A DNA stretch of 64,000 bases, from positions 35,084,186 to 35,148,185 of the forward strand of contig JAGTTD010000002.1 of assembly GCA_018398585.1 (NCBI GenBank), in the 5' to 3' direction. Both the position numbers and the translations under genes were made by a program. The DNA comes from Simmondsia chinensis. Lineage: Eukaryota; Streptophyta; Magnoliopsida; Caryophyllales; Simmondsiaceae. Under the pieces are notes generated by a model. It searched no databases. It had not been told where the DNA came from and saw only the letters and a list, made by a program, of their open reading frames with translations. This document shows positions 44,431 through 54,799 of this stretch, piece after piece (positions within the stretch are counted from its first letter, which is position 1; the number at the start of each line of letters is the position of its first letter).

Positions 44431-44440
44431 CGCAATGGTA

Positions 44441-44785
44441 ATAATGTCATAATAGATATATTGTAATACAAAAGAAATAATGAATATTTTTAAATTTCCT
44501 TAAAATAAAGGCTAAAATGAGAAATTATATCAAATAAGTCCGAAATTATCATTTTTATCCCTTTCTTTAGCAAGCTAAAGTAGTCGTACACATAAAACTA
44601 ATGAATTAACCAACAAATTGATGGTGACTTGTTTGAATTCTTAAAAATTAGGCGATTAAGTGTTCAGTTTTATCTGTGATGGAGTTTTCAATTTTTGAGT
44701 AAAATGCCAGCAAGTTTTCTATATTTTATCTTGCTATAAATATATTCTCTCTAAAATTTCACATTATAGAACCAAATATATATAT
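44441..44785. other. No gene recognised
   Basis: AT-rich spacer ending in an (AT)n run (about 44776-44790) that has replaced the first bases of the next LTR. Confidence 0.4.
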
Positions 44786-45242
44786 ATATATGCCTCAAAT
44801 TCCTAGTTCTAAGTGGAGGCAAGCATGGAGTACCCCGATTGATCGGGAGAAGTCGCCAATCGATCAGGAAATGTACATAGACGAATCCCACGTCCAGAGG
44901 GTCCCTCGATCAATCGGTGAACTGCCGATCGATCGGGAGTCTATTTTTCTCGGGGCTATAAATATAGCCCTAGGTTTCACGTGTTCAGTATCCAAATAAA
45001 GTGCACTGCCGTCATTCTTGTGAGAGAGAGAGAGAGAGAGAGAGAAGTAAATTATAATTCTTCTATTCTCAAATCAATAAAAGAATCCATCTCCACCCGC
45101 GGTTTTCTAGCCTCTCGATTGAAGAAGGGTTTCTACATAAATCATTGTGTTCTTGTTTTTTGTTTCTTTTATCCGTATTAATTCTCATTTGGTTGTAGTA
45201 TTTGATTCAAATTAAGTACTTGGGATTCCGTATTTCTTTACA
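44786..45242 (+). repeat. 5' LTR of copia
   Basis: Contains GATCGATCGGGAG (about 44928-44940) and related CGATC words upstream of GGCTATAAATATAGCCC near 44954, and a (GA)12-like tract at 45009-45034. The expected leading TGTTAGGAA is missing. Confidence 0.8.
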
Positions 45243-45299
45243 AATTAGTATCAGAGCCCTTGTTGTTTGTTTTGGTACTGTGACATCAGCGATTAAATA

Positions 45300-46866
45300 T
45301 GAAGTAGAGAAGTTTGGTGGTCAAGGGAGTTTCAGTTTGTGGCAAGTCCGTGTTAAAGGTCTTTTGACACAGAATGGCTTGAAGAAAGCACTAGATGGAA
45401 AAGAGAAGAAGCCAAAGAGTTTATTCGAAGCACAATAGAAGGAGTTAGATGAGAAGGCACTTACAACTATTCAGATGTGTCTTATAGATGATGTTCTGAC
45501 AGAAGTCTTGGATGTGCAAATTGCTAAGGAGTTGTGGGAGAAGCTGCAGGAGATGTTCTGCTTTAAATCGGTCTCCAATAAATTCGCAGTCAAGCGCTAG
45601 TTATTCACGTTTCGTATGTTGGAAGGTACATCTCTTAAGAACCATATTAATGAATTTAACTCGTTAATTCAAGAGTTAAAAGAATTGGATGATGCCCCTA
45701 AAGATGAAGATCAGGCCATGCTGTTATTATGTTCACTCTCAAATTCTTATAAAAGCTTTGTAGAAAGCATGATATATGGTGGTAGGTCAACTATCATAAT
45801 TGATGAAGTTAAGAGGAACCTAGTGAGTAAAGAACGAGTAGATAAAGAATTGTCTGATTCTATAAATGACTCTGGTAATAGTTTGTTTGCGAGAGGTAGA
45901 ACTGAGAATAGAGGGTTTGATGGTGGAATGAAGTCAAGGTCTAAGTCTAGACACAAGAACCTGTCATGTAACTTTTGTCACAAGAAAGGGCACATAAAGA
46001 AAATTTGTTATAAGCTTGAGAATAAGCAAAAAGAAGATAACAGGCATGACCATAATAGAGGTGATAAGTCCGCTAAGGCTAGTGTAGTTGAAGATGAGGG
46101 AGATGTTGATGTCCTACTAATAACCGAGTCACGGACCAAGTCTAGAGATAAGTGGATCATGGATTCGGATTGTTCTTACCATGTTTGTCCTAACAGAGAC
46201 TGGTTTGCCACTTATAAATCAATTCAGGGCGGAGTAGTTTTGATGGGCAATGATGCCTCGTGTAAGGTGATGGGTATTGGAACAGTTCATGTGAAGATGT
46301 TTAATGGTACTATCAGGACACTTAGCAACATGAGACATGTTCCAGACTTGAAAAAGAACCTTATCTCTTTAGGTACCCTTAAGTCCAATGGGTACAGGTA
46401 CACAGCTGAAGGTGGAGCTATAAGGGTCAGTAAAGGTGCATTGATTGTGATGAAGGGTAGAAAGGTAGGAACCTTGTATGAGCTTGTAGGTACTACCGTG
46501 ACAGGGACAGTAGCTGTTTCCACACCGTCTATGACATATATAGAGATCACTGAGATGTGGCACATGAGATTAGGCCATATGAGTGATAAAGGGATGTTAG
46601 AGTTGAGTAAGAGGGGTCTGTTATGTTGTCAGTCAACTGGACTGATGGATTTTTGCGAGCACTGTGTATATGGGAAGCAGAAGAGAGTCAAATTCAAGCA
46701 GGCAGTGCATCAGACTAAAGGAACATTGGACTATATACATTTAGATTTGTGGGGACCGTCCAGAGTTGCTTCCAAAAGAGATTCCAGGCATTTACTAACG
46801 TTTACTGATGATTTTTCAAGGAAAGTTTGGGTGTATTTTCTTAAGCAGAAAAATGAAGTCAACTAA
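45300..46866 (+). pseudogene. Copia gag, protease and integrase N-terminus
   Basis: The Gag start codon is lost (TGTGACATC where ATGGCATC is expected). Stops occur at 45436 and 45598. From 45616 a 416-codon frame runs: Gag C-terminal half (LKELDDAPKDEDQAMLLLCS), zinc knuckle CNFCHKKGHIKKIC, protease IMDSDCSYHVCPNRD (DSG changed to DSD), GAG-pre-integrase with CEHCVYGKQK, and the first catalytic Asp of integrase in YIHLDLWGPSRVAS. It stops at 46864. Confidence 0.88.
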
Positions 46867-47640
46867 GTCTTCAAGAAGTGGAAGGTTCTGCTTGTAAAAT
46901 AGACAGGAAGCCAATCAAGTGGTTGAGAGCAGACAATGGTCTTGAAGGAGATTTCACAAAGTTTTGTTAGAATCAGGGCATTGTCAGACATGGGACATGT
47001 ACATGTCGACCTCAATAGAACGGAGTGGTAGAAAGATTAAATAGGACATTACTGGAGAAGGCTCAGTGTATGCTTTCAAATGCAGGATTAGGGAGAGAAT
47101 GGTGGGCAGAGGCAGTTAACATGGCTTGTTATTTAGTGAATTGATCTCCTCGTTCATCGCTTCAGTTGAAGATTCTAGAAGAGGTATGGTCTAGTTCTCC
47201 TACTAATTATTCCCATTTGAAAATATTTGGTTGTCCTGCTTATGCGTATGTTAATGATGGAAAGCTAGAGCTCAGGGCCAAGAAGTGTATTTTTCTTGGC
47301 TATATGTCAGGTGTGAAGGGATATCGTTTATAGGATCCAAAATCTCATAAATTTCTGACTAGTAGAGATGTTACATTCGATGAGTCTGCTCTACTTCATC
47401 CACGACACACGCCCTCCTTAGTTCGTGAATCAGTTCAGGCGCAGAAGCCTGATGAAAGTCAGATATAGTCAAAAAGTTCAGATCAGCAGCATGTAGCCCA
47501 GTTTAAGAGTATGCAGGCACCTCTAGTACAGGTTTCTGATGAGGATGAAGCAACAGAAACAGGTCAACAGGTCTAGCAGCATACAATTGCAGGTGGTAGG
47601 CAGAAGAGGCAGATTAGGTCGCCACCGAGATATGGGTATG
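46867..47640 (+). pseudogene. Copia integrase remainder and linker
   Basis: Frames with ADNGLEGDFTKF, GVVERLNRTLLEKAQCMLSN, WWAEAVNMACYLVN, IFGCPAYAYVNDGKLE and KKCIFLGYMSGVKGYR follow in order with stops at several points (for example near 46967, 47020, 47143 and 47331). This is the rest of the integrase core and its C-terminus; it is not functional. Confidence 0.8.
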
Positions 47641-47678
47641 AGGAGATAATTGCCTATGCCCTTACTACAGCTAAGACA

Positions 47679-48585
47679 GTGGAAGATTATGAACCATCTA
47701 CATATTCAGGGGCTGTATCTAGATCTGACTCAAAGAAGTGGCTAATGGCCATGCATGAAGAAATGGAGCCATTACAGAAGAACCAGACTTGGCAGCTAGT
47801 CAAGCCTCAAACAGGAAAAAGAGTGAATGGATGCAAATGGGTCTTCAAGCGAAAGGAAGGCATTCCTGGAGTGGAAGATGCAAGGTACAAGGCTCGGTTA
47901 TTAGCTAAAGGCTACAATCAGGTATATGGTGTTGATTTTCATGACATTTTCTCACCTATTATTGGACATTGTTCCGTACAAGCGATACTTGCTTTAGTAG
48001 CTATGCATGATTTAGAGCTTGAGCAGTTAGATGTGAAAACTCATTTTTGCATGGTGAGCTAGAGGAGAGTATTTACATGCATCAGCCTGAAGGCTTCGTT
48101 GTTGAAGGTGAGGAAGATCATATTTGTTAGTTGAAAAGATCTTTATATGGTTTGATCAATTTATGACTAGCCATGGGTTCTTCAAAAACAAGTATGATAG
48201 TTGTGTATATTTTAGAAAGATAGATTCAGGCACTTTTGTTTATCTTCTGTTATACGTTGATAATTTGTTAATTGCAGCTAAGGACATGACAGATGTTGAT
48301 GATTTGAAAGCAATGTTGAAAAGCGAGTTCTAGATGAAGGACTTAGGAGCAGCTAAGAAGATTTTTGGCATGGAGATTAGTAGGGACCGAAAAGCAGGAA
48401 AGTTGTACCTATCTTTGGGGAAGTACATTGAGAAGGTTCCGGATCGATTTCACATGAAGGATGCTAAACCTGTTAGCATGGAGATTAGTAGGGACCGAAA
48501 AGCAGGAAAGTTGTACCTATCTTTGGGGAAGTACATTGAGAAGGTTCCGGATCGATTTCACATGAAGGATGCTAAACCTGTTAGT
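47679..48585 (+). pseudogene. Copia reverse transcriptase with in-frame duplication
   Basis: 47679-48062: WLMAMHEEMEPLQKNQTWQL, RYKARLLAKGYNQVYGVDFH and LEQLDVKTHF, then a frameshift. 48124-48333: YLLLYVDNLLIAAKDM, where the YVDD box is YVDN. From 48334 a 36-codon unit (MEISRDRKAGKLYLSLGKY to DAKPVS) occurs twice in tandem at 48370-48477 and 48478-48585, differing only at the last base. Not functional. Confidence 0.88.
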
Positions 48586-49321
48586 ACTCGCTTAGCAGCT
48601 CACTTCATACTTTCAACATTGGATTCACCTCGGACTGAGGAGGATGTTAGGTACATGTCACAGGTCCCTTATTCTAGTGTTGTGGGTAGTATTATGTATG
48701 CTATGGTATGTACTCGTCCAGATATTGCTTATGCTGTGAGCAAAGTGAGTAGATACATGGCGAATCAAGGAAAGGAGCATTGGCATGCTGTTAAATGGAT
48801 TCTCGCGTACTTACGTGGCACTTCTGATGTTTGTTTGGAATTTGGGAAGAATAAATGCTATTTAGTAGGGTATGTTGACTCAAACAATGGTGGAGACCTC
48901 GATAAGAGAAAGCCTACTTCTGGTTATGTTTTTTGTTTGGGAGGCAGCGTTATCAGTGAACAGCATGTCTACAATTAGTTATTGTACAGTCGACTACCGA
49001 AGTCGAATATATGGTAGTTACAGAAGCGTTAAAGGAAGCCGTTTGGTTAATGAGATCAGTGTTGATCAGGGCACTATTGGGGCTTACTGTGATAGCCAGT
49101 CAGCGATTCACCTAGCTAAAGATCAGATGACGCATCCTGACAGAACGAAGTACATTGATGTTAAGCATCATTTTATTCGAGATCTGGTCGATGAGCAGAA
49201 GGTGGAGTTGAAGAAGATTGGTACTGAAGATAATCCAGCAGACATGTTTACTAAAGTTCTTCCCGGTAGAAAATTTGAGCACTGCTTGAACTTGGTTGGG
49301 ATCTCAGTTTCAGTTTGTTAA
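48586..49321 (+). pseudogene. Copia RNase H
   Basis: SSVVGSIMYAMVCTRPDIAY, EHWHAVKWILAYLRGT, YVDSNNGGDLDKRKPTSGY (second acidic residue DADW-type changed), then a frameshift near 48960 and the terminal part AYCDSQSAIHLAKDQMTHPD, HHFIRDLVDEQKVEL and NPADMFTKVLPGRKFEHC ending at 49321. Confidence 0.88.
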
Positions 49322-49397
49322 CCCAGGTTGTGGGGTGTTAGTGGAGAAGGTGAAGGTATTTTATTTCGTTGATTGAATTTGAGTCAAGGTGGAGATT

Positions 49398-49829
49398 TGT
49401 TAGGAATATGCCTCAACTTCTTAGTTTAAGTGGAGCCAAGCAGGGAGCATCCCGATCAATCGGGAAATGTACGTAGACGAATCCCGCGTCCGGAGGGTCC
49501 ACCGATAAATCGGTGAGCTGTCGATCGATCAGGAGTCTATTTTTTACGGGGCTATAAATACAGCTCTAGGTTTCACGTGTTCAGTATCCAAATAAAGTGA
49601 GCCGCCGTCATCCTTGAGAAAGAGAGAGAGAAGTGAATTTTAATTCTTCTATTCTCAAATCAATAAAAGTCTCCATCTCCGCCCGTAGTTTTCTCACCTC
49701 TCGATTGAAGATGGGTTTCCACGTAAATCATTGTGTTCTTATTTTTCGTTCTCTTTTATCCATATTACTTCTCGTTTGGTCGTAGTATTTGATTCGAATT
49801 AAGTATTCGGGATTCCGCATTTCCTCACA
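49398..49829 (+). repeat. 3' LTR of copia
   Basis: Starts TGTTAGGAATATGCC after GGTGGAGATT and carries the CGATC-rich U3 and GGCTATAAATACAGC near 49550. It ends ATTTCCTCACA, fused to the following CA/CG-rich microsatellite. Confidence 0.85.
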
Positions 49830-49884
49830 CACACGCGCGAGCACACGGACGCGCACGCGCACGCTCACGCGCGCACACACACAG

Positions 49885-49922
<38 letters not shown>
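49826..49922. repeat. (CA)n/(CG)n alternating purine-pyrimidine microsatellite
   Basis: About 97 bp of nearly uninterrupted alternating purine-pyrimidine: CACACACGCGCGAGCACACG, GACGCGCACGCGCACGC, then a (CA)n run. Such sequence favours Z-DNA. It begins at the last bases (CACA) of the LTR. Confidence 0.9.
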
Positions 49923-50072
49923 ATAATGAAAACTAATTAAATAATATGTATAGAATGAAAACTAAAAAAAATAGAACACATTTAGCGGAACTAACATACA
50001 TAATGAAAACTAATTAAATATATGTATAGAATGAAAACTAAAAAAAATAGAACACATTTAGCGGAACTAATA
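49921..50072. repeat. 77-bp direct tandem duplication
   Basis: ACATAATGAAAACTAATTAA through AACACATTTAGCGGAACTAA occurs at 49921 and again at 49998; the second copy lacks 2-3 bases of a TAATAT stretch. Non-coding, next to the microsatellite. Confidence 0.85.
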
Positions 50073-50640
50073 ATTTTCACATAATATGATGTTTGTCAAA
50101 ATCAAGACATTATTCATTAGATTAAAATTTTAACAAATTACTAGAAGATTGGAATTAATGTGGTGAAAAGGTTTCAGCATACCCAGCAATTACGAGGTCG
50201 TTAAGAAAGAAATGTCAGTGAAATTGAACAAAATTAGAATACTAACACCACTTCTCTATCAGTCATATGTCGATTAGACATGCAAATACAAGCATTATAG
50301 ACCAAATTAAGACATGATATTTTCTTTTAAAAAATACATTGTTTAGCACTTAAAAAACAGTACATAAATTAAAATGTAAAGATCTTTCATGCTTGGCACA
50401 GAAATAAATTAGTGTAGTACACAAAGAGAGCTGGTATCGAACACCACATCCTTGTAATATATTATTTGTGTGGTGAGTTGCAAATTGCAAATTAATTTTT
50501 AACTTAAGTATTATGGACATGCAACATATGTTTGAATATGTCAAAATTTCTTACTATATTTGCAATAATGGGATTAATTTTATATATTACTACTCCAACA
50601 CTGTACACCTCCAATTTCTATCGTCTTCCACCAAAGAACC
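50073..50640. other. No gene; probable 5' flank or 5' UTR of the LINE
   Basis: AT-rich with no frame. The last part may be the 5' UTR of the L1 derivative that follows; I could not place its 5' end. Confidence 0.35.
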
Positions 50641-50653
50641 CACACACAGTGCA

Positions 50654-52482
50654 AATGACGTACGCCGGTACAGGGGCATCCATCTTCGTCGATGGTTTAC
50701 CTCAAAGAACGACAAATTCGTGGCTTAGGGCTATCTTCCGCTCATTCAAATCAATTTATGAAACTTTTGTCCCTGTGAAAAGAAGACTGAGATCTACAGA
50801 ATCGTAAGGCTTTGTTCGGTTTCATGACTTGAATGAAGCTACAAGGGCTGTCAAGTCCATGAACGGGAGATGGGTTGCGGGAGTGAAACTCAGGATGCAA
50901 TGGGCAACTCCAGTCAGAAGTGCAATTCCTACATCCACTCGAGGCCGACCACAGCTGAGCACGGCCCAGCAGGACAAAACCACATATACGACCCAAGACC
51001 GGGGGAACGACTCAACTAACCGAAGTGAGTTACATGCTAGCACAGATCTTCCGAGGATTTCAGCGTCAAATTATAACAAGAGAGTTGAGGCATGGCTTAA
51101 GCGGCCAATTATTGCCCGGTCTATTGTTGAGGTCAATCTTGATGATGTTCTTACATTTATTACCGATAATGACCTTTACGGACTTACACCTAAAGGCTTA
51201 AGCAACAATGCCTTTATTCTGGTTTGTGATTCGATTGATACTATGGATGCCTACCTCGGCCCCCGCAAGGAGATTCTCCAACGAATGTTCAGTGAAGTTT
51301 ATAAATACTCGGGAGAGACACTTGGGTCCCTTAATAGAAGGGTCTGGCTTGAGATACACGGACTGCCGGCCCAGTGTTGGTCTAATGAGTGCTTTGCCGA
51401 TATCGCCAAACTCTGGGGGAGGTTCATTAGGGTGGATCCAAGAACATCCACTACGAGGTGCATTGACGTTGCTAGGATTCTGGTGGACACTTGCCACACA
51501 ACATGTATCCACCAGATAGTCCAGGTTCACCACAGTGGGGGAACCCGTTTGATCTTTGTTAAAGAAGGAAGCTCTGCATTGTTACCGGACTACTCCCCAA
51601 GTGTTGTGTCCAGAGCCGCATCTGCTAAATTGGCGAGGGAACAGGCCTAGTCTACATCATATCCCCCTCAAGGGAACGAGTGCACGACTCTGATAAGGCA
51701 TTCACCACAGATTCAACCTTCTCCGCATCGGATGCCTGAGCGCTTTGTTATTAGTGAGGAGTCTAGAACTCCTGCCCTGCTGTTGACAAATGAAGGGACG
51801 GAAGTTTCTTGGCAGCCATCTGGTCATGTTTCCCTCCGCCGCAACGGCCAAATCATTGGAAGATGGGCCCCGCAGCCACTGATCATGCATGCCAGGCCTT
51901 GTGCTCCACAGTGGGTGGCGCATCCCCCTCTGCTACTACCATGGGCTGTGAGTGGTGAAGATCCAGAGATTCAACATCATGCCCAGAAAACCACCTGTTA
52001 CCGATACTCGGGAAAGTAATAGTGATAATGAGTCTACAACATCTGGGCCTGAGTTCCCTCCAAGATTCGAACCCATTGCAGAAATGGGTAACTCTAAAGC
52101 TGAGGATAGTATGTTGTCGTGTCAGTAAGATGCAACTCCTTCCATGGGAGGGCCTAGCTCGGGCTGGAGAATAAAAGAAAAAGTGCGCTCAACAAGAAAA
52201 CAGAGAAAAGCGATTAAGCGCAAGATGAAGGATAGAGAGAAGCGGGAGCTACAAAACTTCCTTAAGGATATGTCTCCTACAAGTAATGCTGGAAAATCAC
52301 CTAAGTCAGCGAAGAAGAAGAAGAAAAATCGAAATAGGGGTAATCGAATCCAGAAAATCACGGAAGAAGTTTATGATAAGAGGATCCTGACTGCGGAGCG
52401 AGTTATAGAGATAGGGCAAAGGGTGGGCATCAACTTCGATGCTTTCAACCCGGTTGAGATGGCAGACATCCTTGCTCATTGA
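50654..52482 (+). pseudogene. Plant L1 ORF1 (RRM + DUF4283-like), broken
   Basis: RNA-binding protein of a BNR-type plant L1. The ATG at 50654 (MTYAGTG) is followed by an RRM: RNP2-like ASIFVDGLPQR (about 50670-50700), RNP1-like GFVRFHDLNEATRAVKSMNG (about 50808-50865) and VKLRMQWA. A TAA interrupts the RRM just before GFVRF. Then comes a region like DUF4283 (NLDDVLTFITDNDLYG, RRVWLEIHGLPAQCWSNECF, GRFIRVDPRTSTTRCIDVAR). A TAG at 51648 and a frameshift after 52019 precede the basic C-terminus (KKKKKNRNRGNRIQKITEEV, ERVIEIGQRVGINFDAF), which ends at 52482. ORF1 would coat LINE RNA. No ORF2 follows: a 390-bp T/G-rich 3' UTR and poly(A) come directly. Confidence 0.8.
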
Positions 52483-52881
52483 TTTGGCTTGTGTGGTTGG
52501 GCTTGTTTCAAGCGGTTGTTTCTGGTTGTTGCTGGGGTTTCCGTGTTTGTTGGTTTAGCTCCGGCTCCTTTGTGGTGTTGTGTTTTGTTTTGTTTGGCCA
52601 TTTGTCTGTGCGTTCTCCAAGTTTGCCGTTTCGGTTGTTTGTCTGGGTTTTTGTCTTCTTTGGGTCCGCTTGCGTCGTTTGTTTCTGCTGTGGTGGTCTC
52701 CTGTCGGGTCTTTGCCTCTCCGTGTTCCTTTTTGCTTCGCTTGAGGTCCTGTTTTTTCTTTTTCTTTTGTTGTTCTTGTTTTTTGGTCGTCTTTCGGCTA
52801 GCTTCAGGTTAGCTTTAGGCCTTGTTTTTTGAGTTTGCCTGTCTTGTATCGGCACTCCGGTGTCACTTATCAAAAAAAAAA
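52483..52881 (+). other. 3' UTR and poly(A) of the ORF1-only L1 derivative
   Basis: T/G-rich, no endonuclease or RT motifs, ends CCTGTCTTGTATCGGCACTC, CGGTGTCACTTATC and about 10 A. This is a typical plant L1 3' terminus. Confidence 0.75.
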
Positions 52882-52967
52882 TATAGTAAAGTAATTGATT
52901 TATTAAATATAACTAATTTACTTCAGACTATTTGTCCTGTTCGAGTAATAAAAATTACATTGCGTAC

Positions 52968-53822
52968 TTTTTTTTTGTAATAATTGAGAGATTAATCATT
53001 AATCAAATTAAACTTGATATAAGACTTCCAAACACAAGACCAAATAGGAAGCAACACCCTACACGAGCACCCCCAAACACCAAAGAACCCCCTAATGACA
53101 AAAGACTCTACAGGCAACAGCACCAAAACTCTGGACGAAGAAGCCAAATGAGCAGCAACCTACTAAAAGCTTCAGGCTACAAAACACCAGCACAAACCCA
53201 ACACCGAGAAGCCCAAAAAAATAACAGAAATAACAACTCCATCCCGACGAAGAGCACAAAGCAAGGAAGCTGCCCCCAGGAAGACAGAAACACCTCCCTC
53301 TACGCAGCACGAACACAGAACAAACCAAGAAAGCAACAACAACTCCTTCACCACTCCACTAAGGAAAACAAGGACTCTAAGCACAAACACCCGAACGCAA
53401 ACAGAGAATAAGAAAAACTTCAAGAAAATCAAAACACCCAGAGCTCCAAAAGCACCACTTGAGGAACCCAATCTGCATCGGAGCAACCTATATCTTGCTT
53501 TTTTCCTTTCTCTTTTACCTTCTTGCTCCTTTTAATAACCTTTTTTATACCCTTAGCATTTTTCAACAATTTTTTCACAACTGAGTTATGCATGTCCTTC
53601 CATCCTATGCCTAGATCCTCTCCTATCTTAACAATCTTCGCAGCTTGCCTGTCAACCATCCTTGTAGTATCCGCTTCTGTTTCCGACTCGGTGAAATCAC
53701 TTGATACAGTTGAGCACGCAATTTTCTTTACATTTACAGCTTTCTTCTTCTTCTTTTTCTTTTTTTTCTTTGGATCCCGATGCAGCCTTCCTCAATATAG
53801 AGTCCTCACTAACTTGAATGTC
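52968..53822 (-). mobile_element. 5'-truncated ORF1-only L1 derivative with TSD
   Basis: Minus strand. Frames from the left edge give the C-terminal end of ORF1: a Lys-rich run, then MVDRQAAKIVKIGEDLGIGW at 53600-53659, which lines up with ERVIEIGQRVGINFDAF of the neighbouring element. It ends VLLELWVF at 53429. A T/G-rich 3' UTR of about 450 bp follows directly and ends TCTCAATTATTAC plus poly(A) (plus-strand T run 52968-52976). Direct repeats with the core TACATTGC[G/A]TAC flank it (52956-52967 and 53826-53837). ORF2 is absent although both ends of the insertion are present, so the RNA that inserted already lacked ORF2. Confidence 0.75.
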
Positions 53823-54011
53823 AAATACATTGCATACTATGTTATGTACATAAATCGCTTTAATTAAAAATTTATAACGCCTTGTGAACAAAAATTTATC
53901 AGGTAAGAAAAATATTATATCAATCCAACTTTAACATTTAATTATTTTATTAGTACATATGATAAAAATTATTAACTTATAAAATATTTAATTAGTATTT
54001 TTATTTACATT

Positions 54012-54122
54012 GGGCATAGCCCTCTTTTAGGGTATTGTAAGGCTGCATATATCTCAACCCCTCTAGACTCTGCTTTGGCGGGAGCCCTTATAGCACTGAG
54101 ATTGTTGTTGTTATTATTGTAA
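54012..54122 (+). mobile_element. Short RTE-tail insertion (111 bp) with TSD
   Basis: CCCTCTTTTAGGGTATTGTA, AAGGCTGCATATATCTCAAC, CTGCTTTGGCGGGAGCCC, ending TTGTTGTTG. Flanking repeats TATTTTTATTTACATT (53996-54011) and TATTCTTATTTATATT (54123-54138) match at 14 of 16. A 5'-truncated RTE or SINE 3' end. Confidence 0.85.
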
Positions 54123-54138
54123 TATTCTTATTTATATT

Positions 54139-54440
54139 TTGAAACAACCAAAACATGCATTTACCCACTTGCTTGTAAAGTGGGAATTCATGGAGCTTCC
54201 GGTGTAAAATGTTTGAAGACGGCCGGTGGGTTGAGGAGGATTTCTTTCAGTAAGTCAACTTAATAACCGCAACCGCATGGTGCGATGAACATTCGTACGT
54301 CCCAGAAATTGCAAGAAATATTGTGCTACAGACCAAATGTGGTTTCATTCCAAAACTAATTAGTAATGGGTTGAGTAATTCTTTGGGTATATATATTGGC
54401 TTCTATTAGAGTATAAAATCAATCTTAGCCTTCACCCATA
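54139..54440. other. No gene recognised
   Basis: Non-coding spacer with a TATATATATTGG near 54391; possibly U3/R of an LTR if the next entry is a primer site. Confidence 0.3.
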
Positions 54441-54461
54441 AGATTAAGCCTTTGGTGCTTT

Positions 54462-54530
54462 GACATAGTATTAGAGCCTTGATGACCAAGAGATTAAGAG
54501 TTCGAATCTCAACGGCTTCCACTTTCAATA
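54462..54530 (+). other. tRNA-related segment (primer site or pol III B box)
   Basis: TAGTATTAGAGCCTTGATGA followed by AAGAGTTCGAATCTCAA. The first part looks like a degenerate iMet primer-binding site (TGGTATCAGAGCC) and the second like a pol III B box (GGTTCGANNCC). It may be a worn LTR-element primer site or a tRNA-derived SINE head; I cannot decide. Confidence 0.3.
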
Positions 54531-54799
54531 TTAAAATAATTTAACCACAAGGTATCATGTGGTCTTGTGCAATATCCACGCTTTCCATTGATAACCCATT
54601 GATGCGGGATCCAAATTGCATGTATCATATTGAGTGTATCAATCGGTGGGCTATGCCACGGCTGGGGGTGCAGATGGTGGCATGCTTGTCTTGGCTTGTT
54701 TATGTCGGGCGTTTTGATCTTGACGGATGGGTCTTGCTTCATCTCTTTGTTGTCGGTGTCAAATTCTTAGGTTTTTTTTTTTTTTTTTTTTATATTTAT

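Larger units (their letters stand above)
44786..49829 (+). mobile_element. Degenerate full-length Ty1/copia element
   Basis: LTRs about 44786-45242 and 49398-49829 with TATGCCTCAA starts and ...TTTC[TC]T[TC]ACA ends; primer site TAGTATCAGAGCCC follows the 5' LTR. The interior contains gag, PR, INT, RT and RNase H in copia order with many stops. The left boundary has merged with an (AT)n tract and the right one with a (CA)n tract, so the target duplication cannot be tested. Same family as 12711-15774 and 56900-61879. Confidence 0.88.

Noticed and set aside
36170..44460. A target-site duplication for the RTE LINE (ATAATGGCAATAG against ATAATGTCATAATAG)
   Set aside because: The match needs gaps and the region is AT-rich, so it is not convincing.
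43728..44471. A host endonuclease or DNA-repair gene
   Set aside because: The sequence is the pre-RT region of an RTE LINE and continues into RT motifs beyond the gypsy insertion.
52508..52873. A long minus-strand frame rich in Lys, Gln and Arg opposite the L1 3' UTR
   Set aside because: It is the antisense of a T/G-rich UTR; low complexity, no motif, and the plus strand explains the region.
52932..53411. A 159-codon plus-strand frame rich in Asn, Lys and Gln
   Set aside because: It is the reverse of the minus-strand L1 3' UTR, with the same composition bias.
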